Shown one piece after another: positions 27,004 to 34,632 of a stretch of DNA of 64,000 nt. The translations under genes and the position numbers were made by a program. The DNA is from Cupriavidus agavae (lineage in GTDB: Bacteria; Pseudomonadota; Gammaproteobacteria; Burkholderiales; Burkholderiaceae). The DNA lies in the NCBI RefSeq assembly GCF_004217045.1, contig NZ_SGXM01000010.1, forward strand, positions 96,908 through 160,907. Reading direction: 5' to 3'. Each line of letters begins with the position of its first letter. The stretch's first letter is position 1. The notes under the pieces are model-generated. The model was not told the DNA's origin. It did no database searches and was given only the letters and a program-made list of their open reading frames with translations.

Positions 27004-29076
27004 TCAGTAGCTCAGTTGTACGCCGAGCCGCACGGTGCGGCCCGCGCCGGGCATCACCCAGACACTGCTGGTGGAGCTGGCGTAGTAGGTGCGGTCGAAC
27101 AGGTTGTCGACGTTGAGCGCCACGCGTACGGTCTTGCTGGCCTGCCAGTAGGCGAAGGCGTCGGCCAGCGTGTAGGCGGGCAGCGCGAAGCTGTCCTGCG
27201 CATCGCCGCCGCGCGTGCCCACGTAGCGCACGCCAGCCCCCACGCCGTAGCGCTGGCCGATGGGCGCCTGGTCCTCGAAGATCGCCATCAGGCTGCCGCT
27301 CGTGCGCGGCACGTTCGACAGCGGCGTGCCGGCGGCCAGGCGCGTGTCCTGCGTGACTTCGGCATCGGTATAGGCAAAGTTGCCGGTCAGGCGCCAATGG
27401 TTGCCGATGCGGCCGGCCACGTCCAGTTCCACGCCCCGGCTGCGCGCCTCGCCGGCGGCGCGCAGGAACGACGGGCTCGACGGATCGGTGGTCAGCACAT
27501 TGCGCTTGCGGATCTCGAAGACGGCCAACGTGGCCGTGGTGCGGTGGTCCGGACTCTCGTACTTGGCGCCCGCCTCGACGGCCCGGCCATGCTCGGGAGA
27601 GAACGCGTTGGCGCTGGCGTCGCTGCCCGGGTTGGGGCGGAATGACTTGCCCGCATTGGCGAACAGCGACACGGTGGGCGTGGCGAGGTAGGTCACGCCC
27701 AGGCGCGGCGAGGCGGCGGTCTGGTGCTGGCTGGTGCTGGCGCCGGTCAGGCGGTTGTCGAGCGACTGGTTGTAGATGTCGAAGCGCGCGCCGGCCAGCA
27801 CGCGCCAGCGCTCGCCCAGCTTGATCTGGTCCTGCGCATAGAGGCCAACGTTGGTCTGGCGCTCGTAGGTGTTGGTATTCGGCAGCAGCGTCGGCGGGGT
27901 CTGGCCGTAGACGGGATCGTAGATGTCGATCGCGTACGGCGCCGCGGCGCTGGGGTTGCGGCGCAGCATGTTCTGCGACACGCCGAAGCGGTAGGCGTCC
28001 ACGCCCAGCAGCACCTCGTGGCCCACCGGGCCGGTCTCGAAGCGGCCGGTGACGTCGGCCTGCAGCGAGAGATCGTCAGACTGGAAGTCGCGGTAGCGGC
28101 GCTGGCGGGTCAGCGTGCGGCCGTCGGCCTGCAGCGCGGTGGCCTCGGTCGAATAGCCTTCGAGCGAGCCACCACGGTAGGCCACGGCGACGCGGCCCTT
28201 CCAGCGGTCCGAGAAATCATGTTCCACCGACACCTGGTGCGACTGGCTGTCGAGCCGGATATCGCCATCGTTGGGCTCGCCCAGGAAGCGCGAGCGCGGC
28301 ACGGCGCCAAGCCGGCCGTTGACGGCCACCACGCCCCGGTCCAGCGGCACGGTATAGCGCTGGATCTCGCCAGCGTACTGGATCACGGTGTTGGCGCCGA
28401 GCGCCCACGTGAACGAGGGCGCCAGCAGGAAGCGGCGGCTGTTGACGAAGTCGCGCGTGCTGCCCTCGTGGTCGGCCACGGCGATCAGGCGCCCGGCCAC
28501 GTTGTCGGTCAGGGCGCCCGTGACATCGGCCGAAACGCGGTACTTGTCGCGCGTACCCACCTCGAAGCCGTAGGTCTGGGCCGGCTTGAACTGCGGTTGC
28601 CTGGTCACCACGTTGATCACGCCGCCCGGGTCGCCGCTGCCGTAGACCGACGACGCCGGCCCCTTGAGCACTTCCACGCGTTCGATGGTGGCGGTGTCGC
28701 GCGGCGCGGTGAAGCCGCGATTGGCCGCGAAGCCGTTGACGAGGTAGCCGGCGCCGGTGTTCTCGCTGCCGGTGAAGCCCCGGATCGAGAAATTGTCCCA
28801 AAGGCCGCCGAAGTTGGCCTGGCGCGCCACGCCGCTGACGTAGTCGAACGTGTCGTCGAGCCGTGTGGCCGCGATGTCCTCGATCAGCGCGCGCGGCACC
28901 ACCTGGACCGAGAGCGGCACCTCGCGCAACGGGGTATCGGTGCGCGTGGCGCCCGTGGCATAGGGAGCCTGCGCACTGGCGCGCACGGAAACTTCGGGCA
29001 GGGTTTGCTCGTCGGCGGCATTGGCGAGGGCCGTGGCGGCGAACAGGAAGGCGGGCGTGAAACGGCGTCCGGACAT
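27004..29076 (-). CDS. TonB-dependent siderophore-type outer-membrane receptor
   Basis: The protein (690 residues from ATG 29076) has a signal peptide ending ALANA, a plug domain with VSVRASAQAPYATGATRTDTPLREVPLSVQVV and the typical RVEVLKGPASSVYGSGDPGGVINVVTR, and a 22-strand barrel ending in an aromatic residue (VQLSY). No N-terminal signalling domain is present, so it is not a sigma/anti-sigma transducer. It heads the operon with the ABC importer, giving a complete route across both membranes. An upstream ATG at 29148 would destroy the signal peptide. Confidence 0.9.
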   Translation of the reverse strand: MSGRRFTPAFLFAATALANAADEQTLPEVSVRASAQAPYATGATRTDTPLREVPLSVQVVPRALIEDIAATRLDDTFDYVSGVARQANFGGLWDNFSIRGFTGSENTGAGYLVNGFAANRGFTAPRDTATIERVEVLKGPASSVYGSGDPGGVINVVTRQPQFKPAQTYGFEVGTRDKYRVSADVTGALTDNVAGRLIAVADHEGSTRDFVNSRRFLLAPSFTWALGANTVIQYAGEIQRYTVPLDRGVVAVNGRLGAVPRSRFLGEPNDGDIRLDSQSHQVSVEHDFSDRWKGRVAVAYRGGSLEGYSTEATALQADGRTLTRQRRYRDFQSDDLSLQADVTGRFETGPVGHEVLLGVDAYRFGVSQNMLRRNPSAAAPYAIDIYDPVYGQTPPTLLPNTNTYERQTNVGLYAQDQIKLGERWRVLAGARFDIYNQSLDNRLTGASTSQHQTAASPRLGVTYLATPTVSLFANAGKSFRPNPGSDASANAFSPEHGRAVEAGAKYESPDHRTTATLAVFEIRKRNVLTTDPSSPSFLRAAGEARSRGVELDVAGRIGNHWRLTGNFAYTDAEVTQDTRLAAGTPLSNVPRTSGSLMAIFEDQAPIGQRYGVGAGVRYVGTRGGDAQDSFALPAYTLADAFAYWQASKTVRVALNVDNLFDRTYYASSTSSVWVMPGAGRTVRLGVQLSY

Positions 29077-29111
29077 GGAATAGGAGCGAGCGAGAATAGA
29101 AAGGGCTTTTT

Positions 29112-29134
29112 GCAACAGTGTTGCATTATAACGA
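29112..29134 (-). promoter_or_regulatory. Receptor-importer operon promoter with overlapping operator
   Basis: On the minus strand a perfect -10 box TATAAT lies at 29131-29126; no good -35 is visible at the right spacing. Immediately downstream is the inverted repeat TGCAACA-G-TGTTGCA (29112-29126, 7-bp arms). A binding protein here would block transcription start. The overlapping stretch TGTTGCATTATAACG (29120-29134) also resembles the Zur-type pattern TGTTATA-N-TATAACA at 11 of 14 fixed positions. Confidence 0.5.
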
Positions 29135-29175
29135 GGCTTGCCCGCCACTCCATGAATTTTTTGTGCAACGCGGCG

Positions 29176-30084
29176 CTAGGCCCTCCGATGCCCCAGCAGG
29201 CCGGACAAATCGCGGGCCGCCGCCTTGACCTCTTTTTCCGTGCGCGCGCGCAGCGTGCCATCGGCTTCGAACCGTTGCTGCGGACCGGCCACGCTGAGCG
29301 CGGCAACGACGGCGCCCTGGGCGTCGCGCACCGGCGCCGCGCAGGCATCGATGCCGGGCTCGAAGGCCGAGAAACTCCACGCGCAGCCGCGTTCGTGGTC
29401 GGCGGCGAGGATATCGGCCAGCCGGGCGTGGGTGCCGGGGCTCTGGCCCGTGACGGTGGGCAGGGGGTCGGGGCCGAGGCGCTCGCGCAGGTCGTCGGGC
29501 GACAGGTGGGCGATCAGCATGCGCCCGGGCGTGGTCAGGTGGGCCGGCACGCGGCTGCCTACCTGGATATTGCTGACGAGGCCGGTGTTCGGCATCTCGC
29601 GCAACAGATACAGCACGTGGCCGCCATCGGGCACGGCGAGGTAGGCCGACAGCTGCAGCGACTGGCTCAGGCGCGCGAGGATGGGGCGCGCGAACGCGGT
29701 CAGGTCGTTCGATGCCAGTACCTGCGAGGCCAGCTTCAGGAACGGCAAGCCCATGGTGTGGCCGCCCTGGGGCAGCCGCTCGACCATGCCCTCGTGCTCC
29801 AGCGTTTCCAGCAGCCGCATCACGGTGACGCGATTGACGTCGATGCGGCGGCCCACCTCGCTCAGGTTGGCCGTGGAGCCACCTTCGGCGATGAAGCGCA
29901 GCAGGCGCAGCCCCCGGATGACCGGGGTGACGAGCTGGGGGTTCGCGCCGTCGTCGGCCTCTGTATCGGCAACGGCAGCGGCGGGTTCAGGCAACGGCGC
30001 GGAGAGCGGCTTGGGCTTCGGCATTCGCAAGGCGGGAAATCGGACGGGAGGGGGCCGGGTGGCGGCGCGGGCGGAGCACGACAT
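29176..30084 (-). CDS. IclR-family transcriptional regulator
   Basis: The 302-residue protein has an N-terminal winged helix (about 53-115, with ANLSEVGRRIDVNRVTVMRLLETLEHEGMVER) and an IclR effector-binding domain (about 130-298). The ATG at 30084 directly follows the stop of the monooxygenase gene (TGAATG), giving coupling; ATG 30024 is an alternative that removes a Pro-rich tail. It probably controls the monooxygenase in response to an aromatic or carboxylate ligand, perhaps through the half-site cluster at 31249-31272. Confidence 0.87.
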   Translation of the reverse strand: MSCSARAATRPPPVRFPALRMPKPKPLSAPLPEPAAAVADTEADDGANPQLVTPVIRGLRLLRFIAEGGSTANLSEVGRRIDVNRVTVMRLLETLEHEGMVERLPQGGHTMGLPFLKLASQVLASNDLTAFARPILARLSQSLQLSAYLAVPDGGHVLYLLREMPNTGLVSNIQVGSRVPAHLTTPGRMLIAHLSPDDLRERLGPDPLPTVTGQSPGTHARLADILAADHERGCAWSFSAFEPGIDACAAPVRDAQGAVVAALSVAGPQQRFEADGTLRARTEKEVKAAARDLSGLLGHRRA

Positions 30085-31215
30085 TCAGGGCAGCGGGGCG
30101 CTCCAGGCGTTGTAATCGTACACCCAGTCGGCATTGCCGCCGGCCCGGAGCCATTCGTTGCCGCGCGAGCCGATCTGGATGCGGCTGGTGCGTTCGTGGC
30201 GCGCGGCCTGGTAGCGGGCCAGCGCGGCGGGCACCGTGTCAGACGTGGCCTCGACCAGGCAGCGTGCCAGCACCACGCCGTCCTCGATGGCCATGCCGGC
30301 GCCCTGGGCCATGAACGGCATCATCGGGTGGCAGGCGTCGCCCATCAGCGCGATATGGCCGGACGTCCACGAAGGCAGCGGATCACGCACGTACAGCGCG
30401 GAGATCAGCACCTCGTCGCAGGCGTCGAGCAGCGCGCGGGCATCGGGGTGGTAGCCGGCGTACGCGGCGCGCAGATCCTCGACGCGGCCCGGCGTGGTCC
30501 ACGACTCGTTGCGCCAGCTATCCTGCCCCACGGTGGCGAAGACGAAGATCTCGCGGCCCCGGTTCAGCGGGAAGGTCACGATCTGGCTGGTGGGTTCCGG
30601 GCCCCACCACTTGGTGAAGGCGCCAGGATTGGGCACGCCGGCGAGCCGTTCGGCGGGGACCACGGCGCGGTAGGCCACCACGCCCGTGAAGATCGGATGC
30701 TCGTCGCCCAGCAGCGCCCGGCGTACCACGGAGTGGATGCCGTCGGCGCCGATCAGCACGTCCACGTCCTGCTGGCCGCCATCGGCGAAGGCCAGCGTGG
30801 CGCCCCGCTCGCGTGCGGTGATGGCCGTGGCCTTGCGGCCCAGTTGCACGCTGGCGGAAGGTACGGCGGCTTCGAGCGCCGCCATCAGGTCGCCGCGATG
30901 CATGGTCAGTTGCGGGGCGCCGTAGCGGCGCTCGGCCTCGTCCGACATCGGCAGCCGCGAGGTTTCTTCGCCGGAATCCCAGGTGCGGCTGATGCGGTGG
31001 GTTGGTCGGGCGGCCGTCTCGCGCAGCGCATCGCCAATGCCGAGGCCGTCGAGGGCGCGCACTGCATTGGGCGTCAGGTTGATATCGGCGCCCACGCGGG
31101 CGAAGCGGGCAGCCTGCTCGAAGACCACCACGTTCATGCCGAGCTTGCGCAGCGCGATGGCGGCGGCCAGCCCGCCGATGCCGGCACCGTTGATGCCAAT
31201 GGTTCCTGAATACAT
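30085..31215 (-). CDS. FAD-dependent aromatic monooxygenase, 6-hydroxynicotinate 3-monooxygenase/salicylate hydroxylase type
   Basis: The protein (376 residues from ATG 31215, preceded by GAGGAG) is a group A flavin monooxygenase. It has the FAD motif GAGIGGLAAAIALRKLGMNVVVFE, the middle motif GADGIHSVVRRALLG and the GD motif ALMGDACHPMMPFMAQGAGMAIED. The segment FTKWWGPEP and the C-terminal ADWVYDYNAW closely recall NicC, which hydroxylates and decarboxylates 6-hydroxynicotinate. Salicylate 1-hydroxylase is the main alternative. No other nicotinate-pathway genes are nearby. An ATG at 31254 would overlap the operator. Confidence 0.82.
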   Translation of the reverse strand: MYSGTIGINGAGIGGLAAAIALRKLGMNVVVFEQAARFARVGADINLTPNAVRALDGLGIGDALRETAARPTHRISRTWDSGEETSRLPMSDEAERRYGAPQLTMHRGDLMAALEAAVPSASVQLGRKATAITARERGATLAFADGGQQDVDVLIGADGIHSVVRRALLGDEHPIFTGVVAYRAVVPAERLAGVPNPGAFTKWWGPEPTSQIVTFPLNRGREIFVFATVGQDSWRNESWTTPGRVEDLRAAYAGYHPDARALLDACDEVLISALYVRDPLPSWTSGHIALMGDACHPMMPFMAQGAGMAIEDGVVLARCLVEATSDTVPAALARYQAARHERTSRIQIGSRGNEWLRAGGNADWVYDYNAWSAPLP

Positions 31216-31248
31216 GGGGCGCTCCTCGCTTTGTCCTGTTTTATAACT

Positions 31249-31272
31249 GTTCAAAAATGAACGATAAGTTCA
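31249..31272. promoter_or_regulatory. Three alternating GTTCA half-sites before the monooxygenase gene
   Basis: GTTCA (31249-31253), TGAAC (31258-31262) and GTTCA (31268-31272) are spaced by 4 and 5 bp, giving two overlapping inverted repeats. They lie 34-57 bp upstream of the monooxygenase start, in a locally A+T-rich promoter. The adjacent IclR-family gene is the obvious candidate to bind here. Confidence 0.6.
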
Positions 31273-31505
31273 TAAAAAGAATATCGACGGGGACGGAGCG
31301 CGTCAAGCGAGCCTCGCGCCACAGCGCTGCCCTGAGATCCAAAAGTGACGTTGTGGGATTTGTCTTACCCATGTTTCAGCACCAGCCTTCTGCTTTCGGA
31401 TGGAGCCAAAACATACATTGCAACTACGGCATGACCACGCCGCCCAGCCCCTCCAGGAACGCGAAACGTGGTCTTAGAAAAATCCACTCTGAAAAGGAGC
31501 ACGAC

Positions 31506-32081
31506 ATGATTGCCAAGAAATGGCTGACCGCTGCAGTGTGTTCGATGATGGTGGCCGCACCGGCCGGCTTTGCCTATGCCCAGGCTGGCTCCAAAGCCGA
31601 CTATGACGCCGCCGTGAAGCAGGCGGACGCCGACTACAAGGCCGCTGGCCAGAAGTGCGACGGACTGAGCGGCAACGCCAAGGACGTCTGCAAGGCCGAA
31701 GCCAAGCGCGACCGCGACGTGGCCAAGGCCAACGCCGAAGCCAAGCGCGACGGTACCGACAAGGCGCATGCCAAGGCCATGAAGACCAAGGCCGACCGTG
31801 ACTACGACGTCGCCAAGGAAATGTGCGACGACAAGAAGGGCAACGACAAGGACGTGTGCGTGAAGGAAGCCAAGGCTACCCACGAGCGCGCCCTGGGTTC
31901 GGCCAAGGTCGAGAAGGCTGCCGCCACCGGCACGTCGACCGACGTGGCTGAAGCCCGCGCCGACGCCCGCAAGGACACCAGCGACGCCGCCTACAAGGCC
32001 GACAAGGAAAAGTGCGACGCGATGTCGGGCGATGCCAAGGACAAGTGCCAGGCCAACATGAAGGCCAAGTACAACAAGTAA
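31506..32081 (+). CDS. Secreted Lys/Ala/Asp-rich protein with three C-x10-C modules
   Basis: The 191-residue protein starts at ATG 31506 behind AAAAGGAG. Residues 1-26 are a signal peptide (AYAQ cleavage region). The mature protein is highly charged, alpha-helical by composition, and carries Cys pairs at 51/62, 107/118 and 170/181, each as C-D-x(3-4)-G-x-x-K-D-x-C. The fixed 11-residue spacing suggests three disulfide-bonded hairpins or metal sites in the periplasm. It is followed by a CsbD-like gene, pointing to an envelope-stress role. The function is not known. Confidence 0.85.
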   Translation: MIAKKWLTAAVCSMMVAAPAGFAYAQAGSKADYDAAVKQADADYKAAGQKCDGLSGNAKDVCKAEAKRDRDVAKANAEAKRDGTDKAHAKAMKTKADRDYDVAKEMCDDKKGNDKDVCVKEAKATHERALGSAKVEKAAATGTSTDVAEARADARKDTSDAAYKADKEKCDAMSGDAKDKCQANMKAKYNK

Positions 32082-32160
32082 CCAACTCTCCGGTCGACAT
32101 CCGTCGACTCCCGCAAACCGGCGGCCGCCCGCGGCCGCCACCTCAAGCAAGGAGCCGGAC

Positions 32161-32364
32161 ATGAACTGGGATCAGATCGAAGGCAAGTGGGACCAGGCCA
32201 AGGGCAAGGTCAAGGAAAAGTGGGGCAAGCTGACCGACGACGACATGACCGTGATCAACGGCAAGCGCGACCAGCTGGCCGGCCGTATCCAGGAGCGCTA
32301 CGGCTACACCAAGGAACAGGCCGAGGATGAAATGAAGGCCTGGGAGCGCGACGTCCGCTGGTAA
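32161..32364 (+). CDS. CsbD-family stress protein (YjbJ-like)
   Basis: The 67-residue protein is a typical CsbD-like protein: MNWDQIEGKWDQAKGKVKEKWGKLTDDD followed by ERYGYTKEQAEDEMKAWE. Family members are abundant, natively flexible proteins induced by general stress. It has a strong AAGGAG site before the ATG and lies 79 bp after the Cys-repeat gene, probably in the same transcript, which ends at the terminator at 32432-32470. Confidence 0.93.
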   Translation: MNWDQIEGKWDQAKGKVKEKWGKLTDDDMTVINGKRDQLAGRIQERYGYTKEQAEDEMKAWERDVRW

Positions 32365-32431
32365 GGCGGCACGCGCCAGCCACGGGGAAATCCGTGGCGC
32401 GTCATGCGCGGACCCGTGTGACGGCAGTGTG

Positions 32432-32470
32432 AAAAAAGAGCGGCGAAGCTTCGGTTTCGCCGCTTTTTTT
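32432..32470 (+). terminator. Strong bidirectional intrinsic terminator
   Basis: AGCGGCGAA (32439-32447) pairs perfectly with TTCGCCGCT (32456-32464) around an 8-base loop, with six A before the stem and a seven-base T-run (32464-32470) at its 3' end. It ends the CsbD transcript and can also act on the minus strand. Confidence 0.92.
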
Positions 32471-32719
32471 CTGTGCCGCGCGGCGACCGCTGCTCCTCAG
32501 GTCGAATGCGAAAAAATTCGATGTATCGGCGGTCAACCGGGAATATTTCAAAACGTTACGGAATATTACGAGCCGGACCTGCATCCCCACGAAGACACAA
32601 AACGACAGGCTGGCCGAACCGACCTGCGCCCCGTGCGCAGCGACGGATATTGGGTTGAAGCCGCGCGCACGTTGCCGCCAGGGTACGGACCGGCGCGCCA
32701 GAAGGGGAGCATTTTCGTC

Positions 32720-33745
32720 GTGCAAGGACCTGTTTCGCGTGTGCAAGGGCTGTTCACGGCCCGGGCCGGCGGCCGGCTGGGGTTTTTCGCCGGACGTTAT
32801 CTGAAGTACCTCGCCACGATGGTGGCGGTTTCGTCGTTCTGCTATCCCGCTGGCAGCCGCAAGTGGCTGTCGCGCCGGTTCAAATGGCTGGCGATGTCGG
32901 CCTTGCGCGCCAGCTCAGCCCAGCCGTGGCTGCGGGCGGTGGCGTCGTGCTCGCTGTTGCAGCGGGTGGTGGCGGCGCGCCCGCTATTGCTGGAAAAACC
33001 CTATCGGCCCTTGGGCGCCTGGGGCCTCGGGTTTGTCGAGCGGGCGCGGCTGGTACAGGAGCACTACGCCGTGATGCATGCGGCGCTGCCGGTGGCAGTG
33101 TGCGAGCGCATCTATCTGTCGGGCGGGCTGGAATGGCCGTTTGCCGAGGGCCGCTACACGCTGCGGCTGTCGGACCCGGGACCCAATCCCAAGGAAGGCG
33201 AACTCGCGTTCTACTGGATCGACAACGAGACCGGCGCCAGCCTGACCCAACTGAGCTTCTACCTGCGCTTTGGTGCGATGGGTCCGGACGTCTTCGTCGG
33301 CGGGCTGCAGGGGCCGATGAACGAGGCCAGCCGCGAATGGATTCGCGCGGCCACCAAGACCTGCGAGGGATTGCGCCCCAAGGATGTGGTCATGGAGGCG
33401 CTGCTGGCCTTTGCCAGCCATCTGGGCGCCCGGCGCATCGTGGCGGTCTCGCGCGCCAACCATGTGGGCCGCCAGCGCAACACGCCGCGCGAGATCCAGT
33501 GCGACTACGAGTCGTTCTGGGCTGAGTACCACGGCGTGCCGACACCGGACGGCAACCTCGAACTGCCAGTCCGGCAGCCGGTGCGCGACATTGCCGAGAT
33601 CGCCTCGAAGAAGCGTTCCGCCTGGCGGCGCAAGCAGGCTGTGGCCGAAGCGGTTCGCACGGCGGTGCTGGTGGCACTGACCCCCGACACGGCGCCCACC
33701 GCCAATGATGCCGAACCCGCCGGGATGGTCTCGCTGGCGGCGTAG
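32720..33745 (+). CDS. VirK/YbjX (DUF535) family protein
   Basis: The protein resembles the VirK/YbjX family: YRPLGAWGLGFVERARLVQEHYAVMHAALP, YTLRLSDPGPNPKEGELAFYWID and GRQRNTPREIQCDYESFWAEYHG are family-like segments. Members affect envelope integrity and resistance to host peptides in enteric bacteria. The start is uncertain: GTG 32720 (341 residues, GGGGAG 10 bases before) is preferred over ATG 32819; an upstream reading from 32429 runs through the terminator and was rejected. It seems to be transcribed alone. Confidence 0.8.
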   Translation: MQGPVSRVQGLFTARAGGRLGFFAGRYLKYLATMVAVSSFCYPAGSRKWLSRRFKWLAMSALRASSAQPWLRAVASCSLLQRVVAARPLLLEKPYRPLGAWGLGFVERARLVQEHYAVMHAALPVAVCERIYLSGGLEWPFAEGRYTLRLSDPGPNPKEGELAFYWIDNETGASLTQLSFYLRFGAMGPDVFVGGLQGPMNEASREWIRAATKTCEGLRPKDVVMEALLAFASHLGARRIVAVSRANHVGRQRNTPREIQCDYESFWAEYHGVPTPDGNLELPVRQPVRDIAEIASKKRSAWRRKQAVAEAVRTAVLVALTPDTAPTANDAEPAGMVSLAA

Positions 33746-33773
33746 GCCGGCGCGTGGGGGCGTAAACCCCAGT

Positions 33774-33791
33774 AGTCTAGCCACCTAGACT
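33774..33791. promoter_or_regulatory. Perfect inverted repeat AGTCTAG-ccac-CTAGACT, GntR-type operator
   Basis: Seven-base arms (33774-33780 and 33785-33791) flank a 4-base spacer, a layout common for GntR/HutC-family operators. It lies 65 bp upstream of the GntR/UTRA gene. The regulator probably controls itself and the ThDP-enzyme gene that follows. Confidence 0.65.
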
Positions 33792-33855
33792 TTTAATACA
33801 GTCCGGTATCGATCTGCCGTGCGCCGCAATCCTGGGCGCCCGGCACAGCCACCTG

Positions 33856-34605
33856 ATGCCGGATACCGCCGAACTTCTCTCCCGTAGCCGCGAACCGGTC
33901 TACCTCCAGCTCGCCACGATCCTGCGCCGCCAGATCGAGAGCGGCGCATGGCGCCCCGGCGAGCGGATTCCCTCGCTCGACGCGCTGTGCCGCCAGTACG
34001 GCGTGGCGCGCATGACCATGCACCACGCGATCTCGCAGCTGGACGACGAGGGGCTCATCGCGCGCTCGCGCGGACGGGGCACCTTCGTCAAGACGGCCGG
34101 ACGCACGCGCCGCCAGATGGCGCTGCCGGTGAGCTGGGACCAGGCCGTGGCCGTGGGCGACCAGCTTTCCACCGAGGCCATGGTCGAATCCACCGCGGAC
34201 GTGGCGCTGCCCGACGACCTCGGCATGCCCTGCGACGGCCGCCGCGCCGATGCCTACCATTTCCTGAAGCGGGCCCACCGGCTCGACGGCCGCCCGTTTG
34301 CGGTGGGCGAGGTCTATATCGCGGCCGACGTCTTCGCGCGGGAGCCGGAGGCGTTCCGGCAGGGTGCGTCGGTGCCGGTGCTCGACCGCTTTCCCGGGTT
34401 GCGGGTCAACGCGGCGCGCCAGCGCATGTCGATCGTGCCGGCCGGCGCGGCCTCGGCGGCGGCGCTGGAACTGGCCGTGGGCGCGCCCGTGGCCGAGCTG
34501 CGCCGCTTCGCCTGCGTGGACGGGGTGATCGTCTACTACGCCCGCATCGAATTTCCTACCGAGTATGTCTGCCTGGACTTCGACCTGCTCGCCCCCCATT
34601 CCTGA
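33856..34605 (+). CDS. GntR-family regulator with UTRA domain (HutC type)
   Basis: The 249-residue protein has a GntR winged helix (about 13-78; YLQLATILRRQIESGAWRPGERIPS and VARMTMHHAISQLDDEGLIARSRGRGTFV) and a UTRA ligand-binding domain (about 95-243). It sits directly before the acetolactate-synthase-like gene (27-bp gap) and behind a clear operator, so it likely regulates that enzyme in response to a small metabolite. Confidence 0.92.
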   Translation: MPDTAELLSRSREPVYLQLATILRRQIESGAWRPGERIPSLDALCRQYGVARMTMHHAISQLDDEGLIARSRGRGTFVKTAGRTRRQMALPVSWDQAVAVGDQLSTEAMVESTADVALPDDLGMPCDGRRADAYHFLKRAHRLDGRPFAVGEVYIAADVFAREPEAFRQGASVPVLDRFPGLRVNAARQRMSIVPAGAASAAALELAVGAPVAELRRFACVDGVIVYYARIEFPTEYVCLDFDLLAPHS

Positions 34606-34632
34606 CAACCGCCAACGAGAACGGACCCCGAG

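Noticed and set aside
29120..29134. A definite Zur box before the TonB receptor
   Set aside because: The match to the Zur pattern is partial and the same bases contain the -10 box, so only a candidate site is claimed.
27724..31209. A 1161-codon open frame on the plus strand
   Set aside because: It runs opposite the TonB receptor, IclR and monooxygenase genes, all well supported, and has no recognisable domain.
32429..32719. N-terminal extension of the VirK/YbjX gene
   Set aside because: It would begin at the edge of and read through a strong intrinsic terminator, and the extra residues do not resemble the family.
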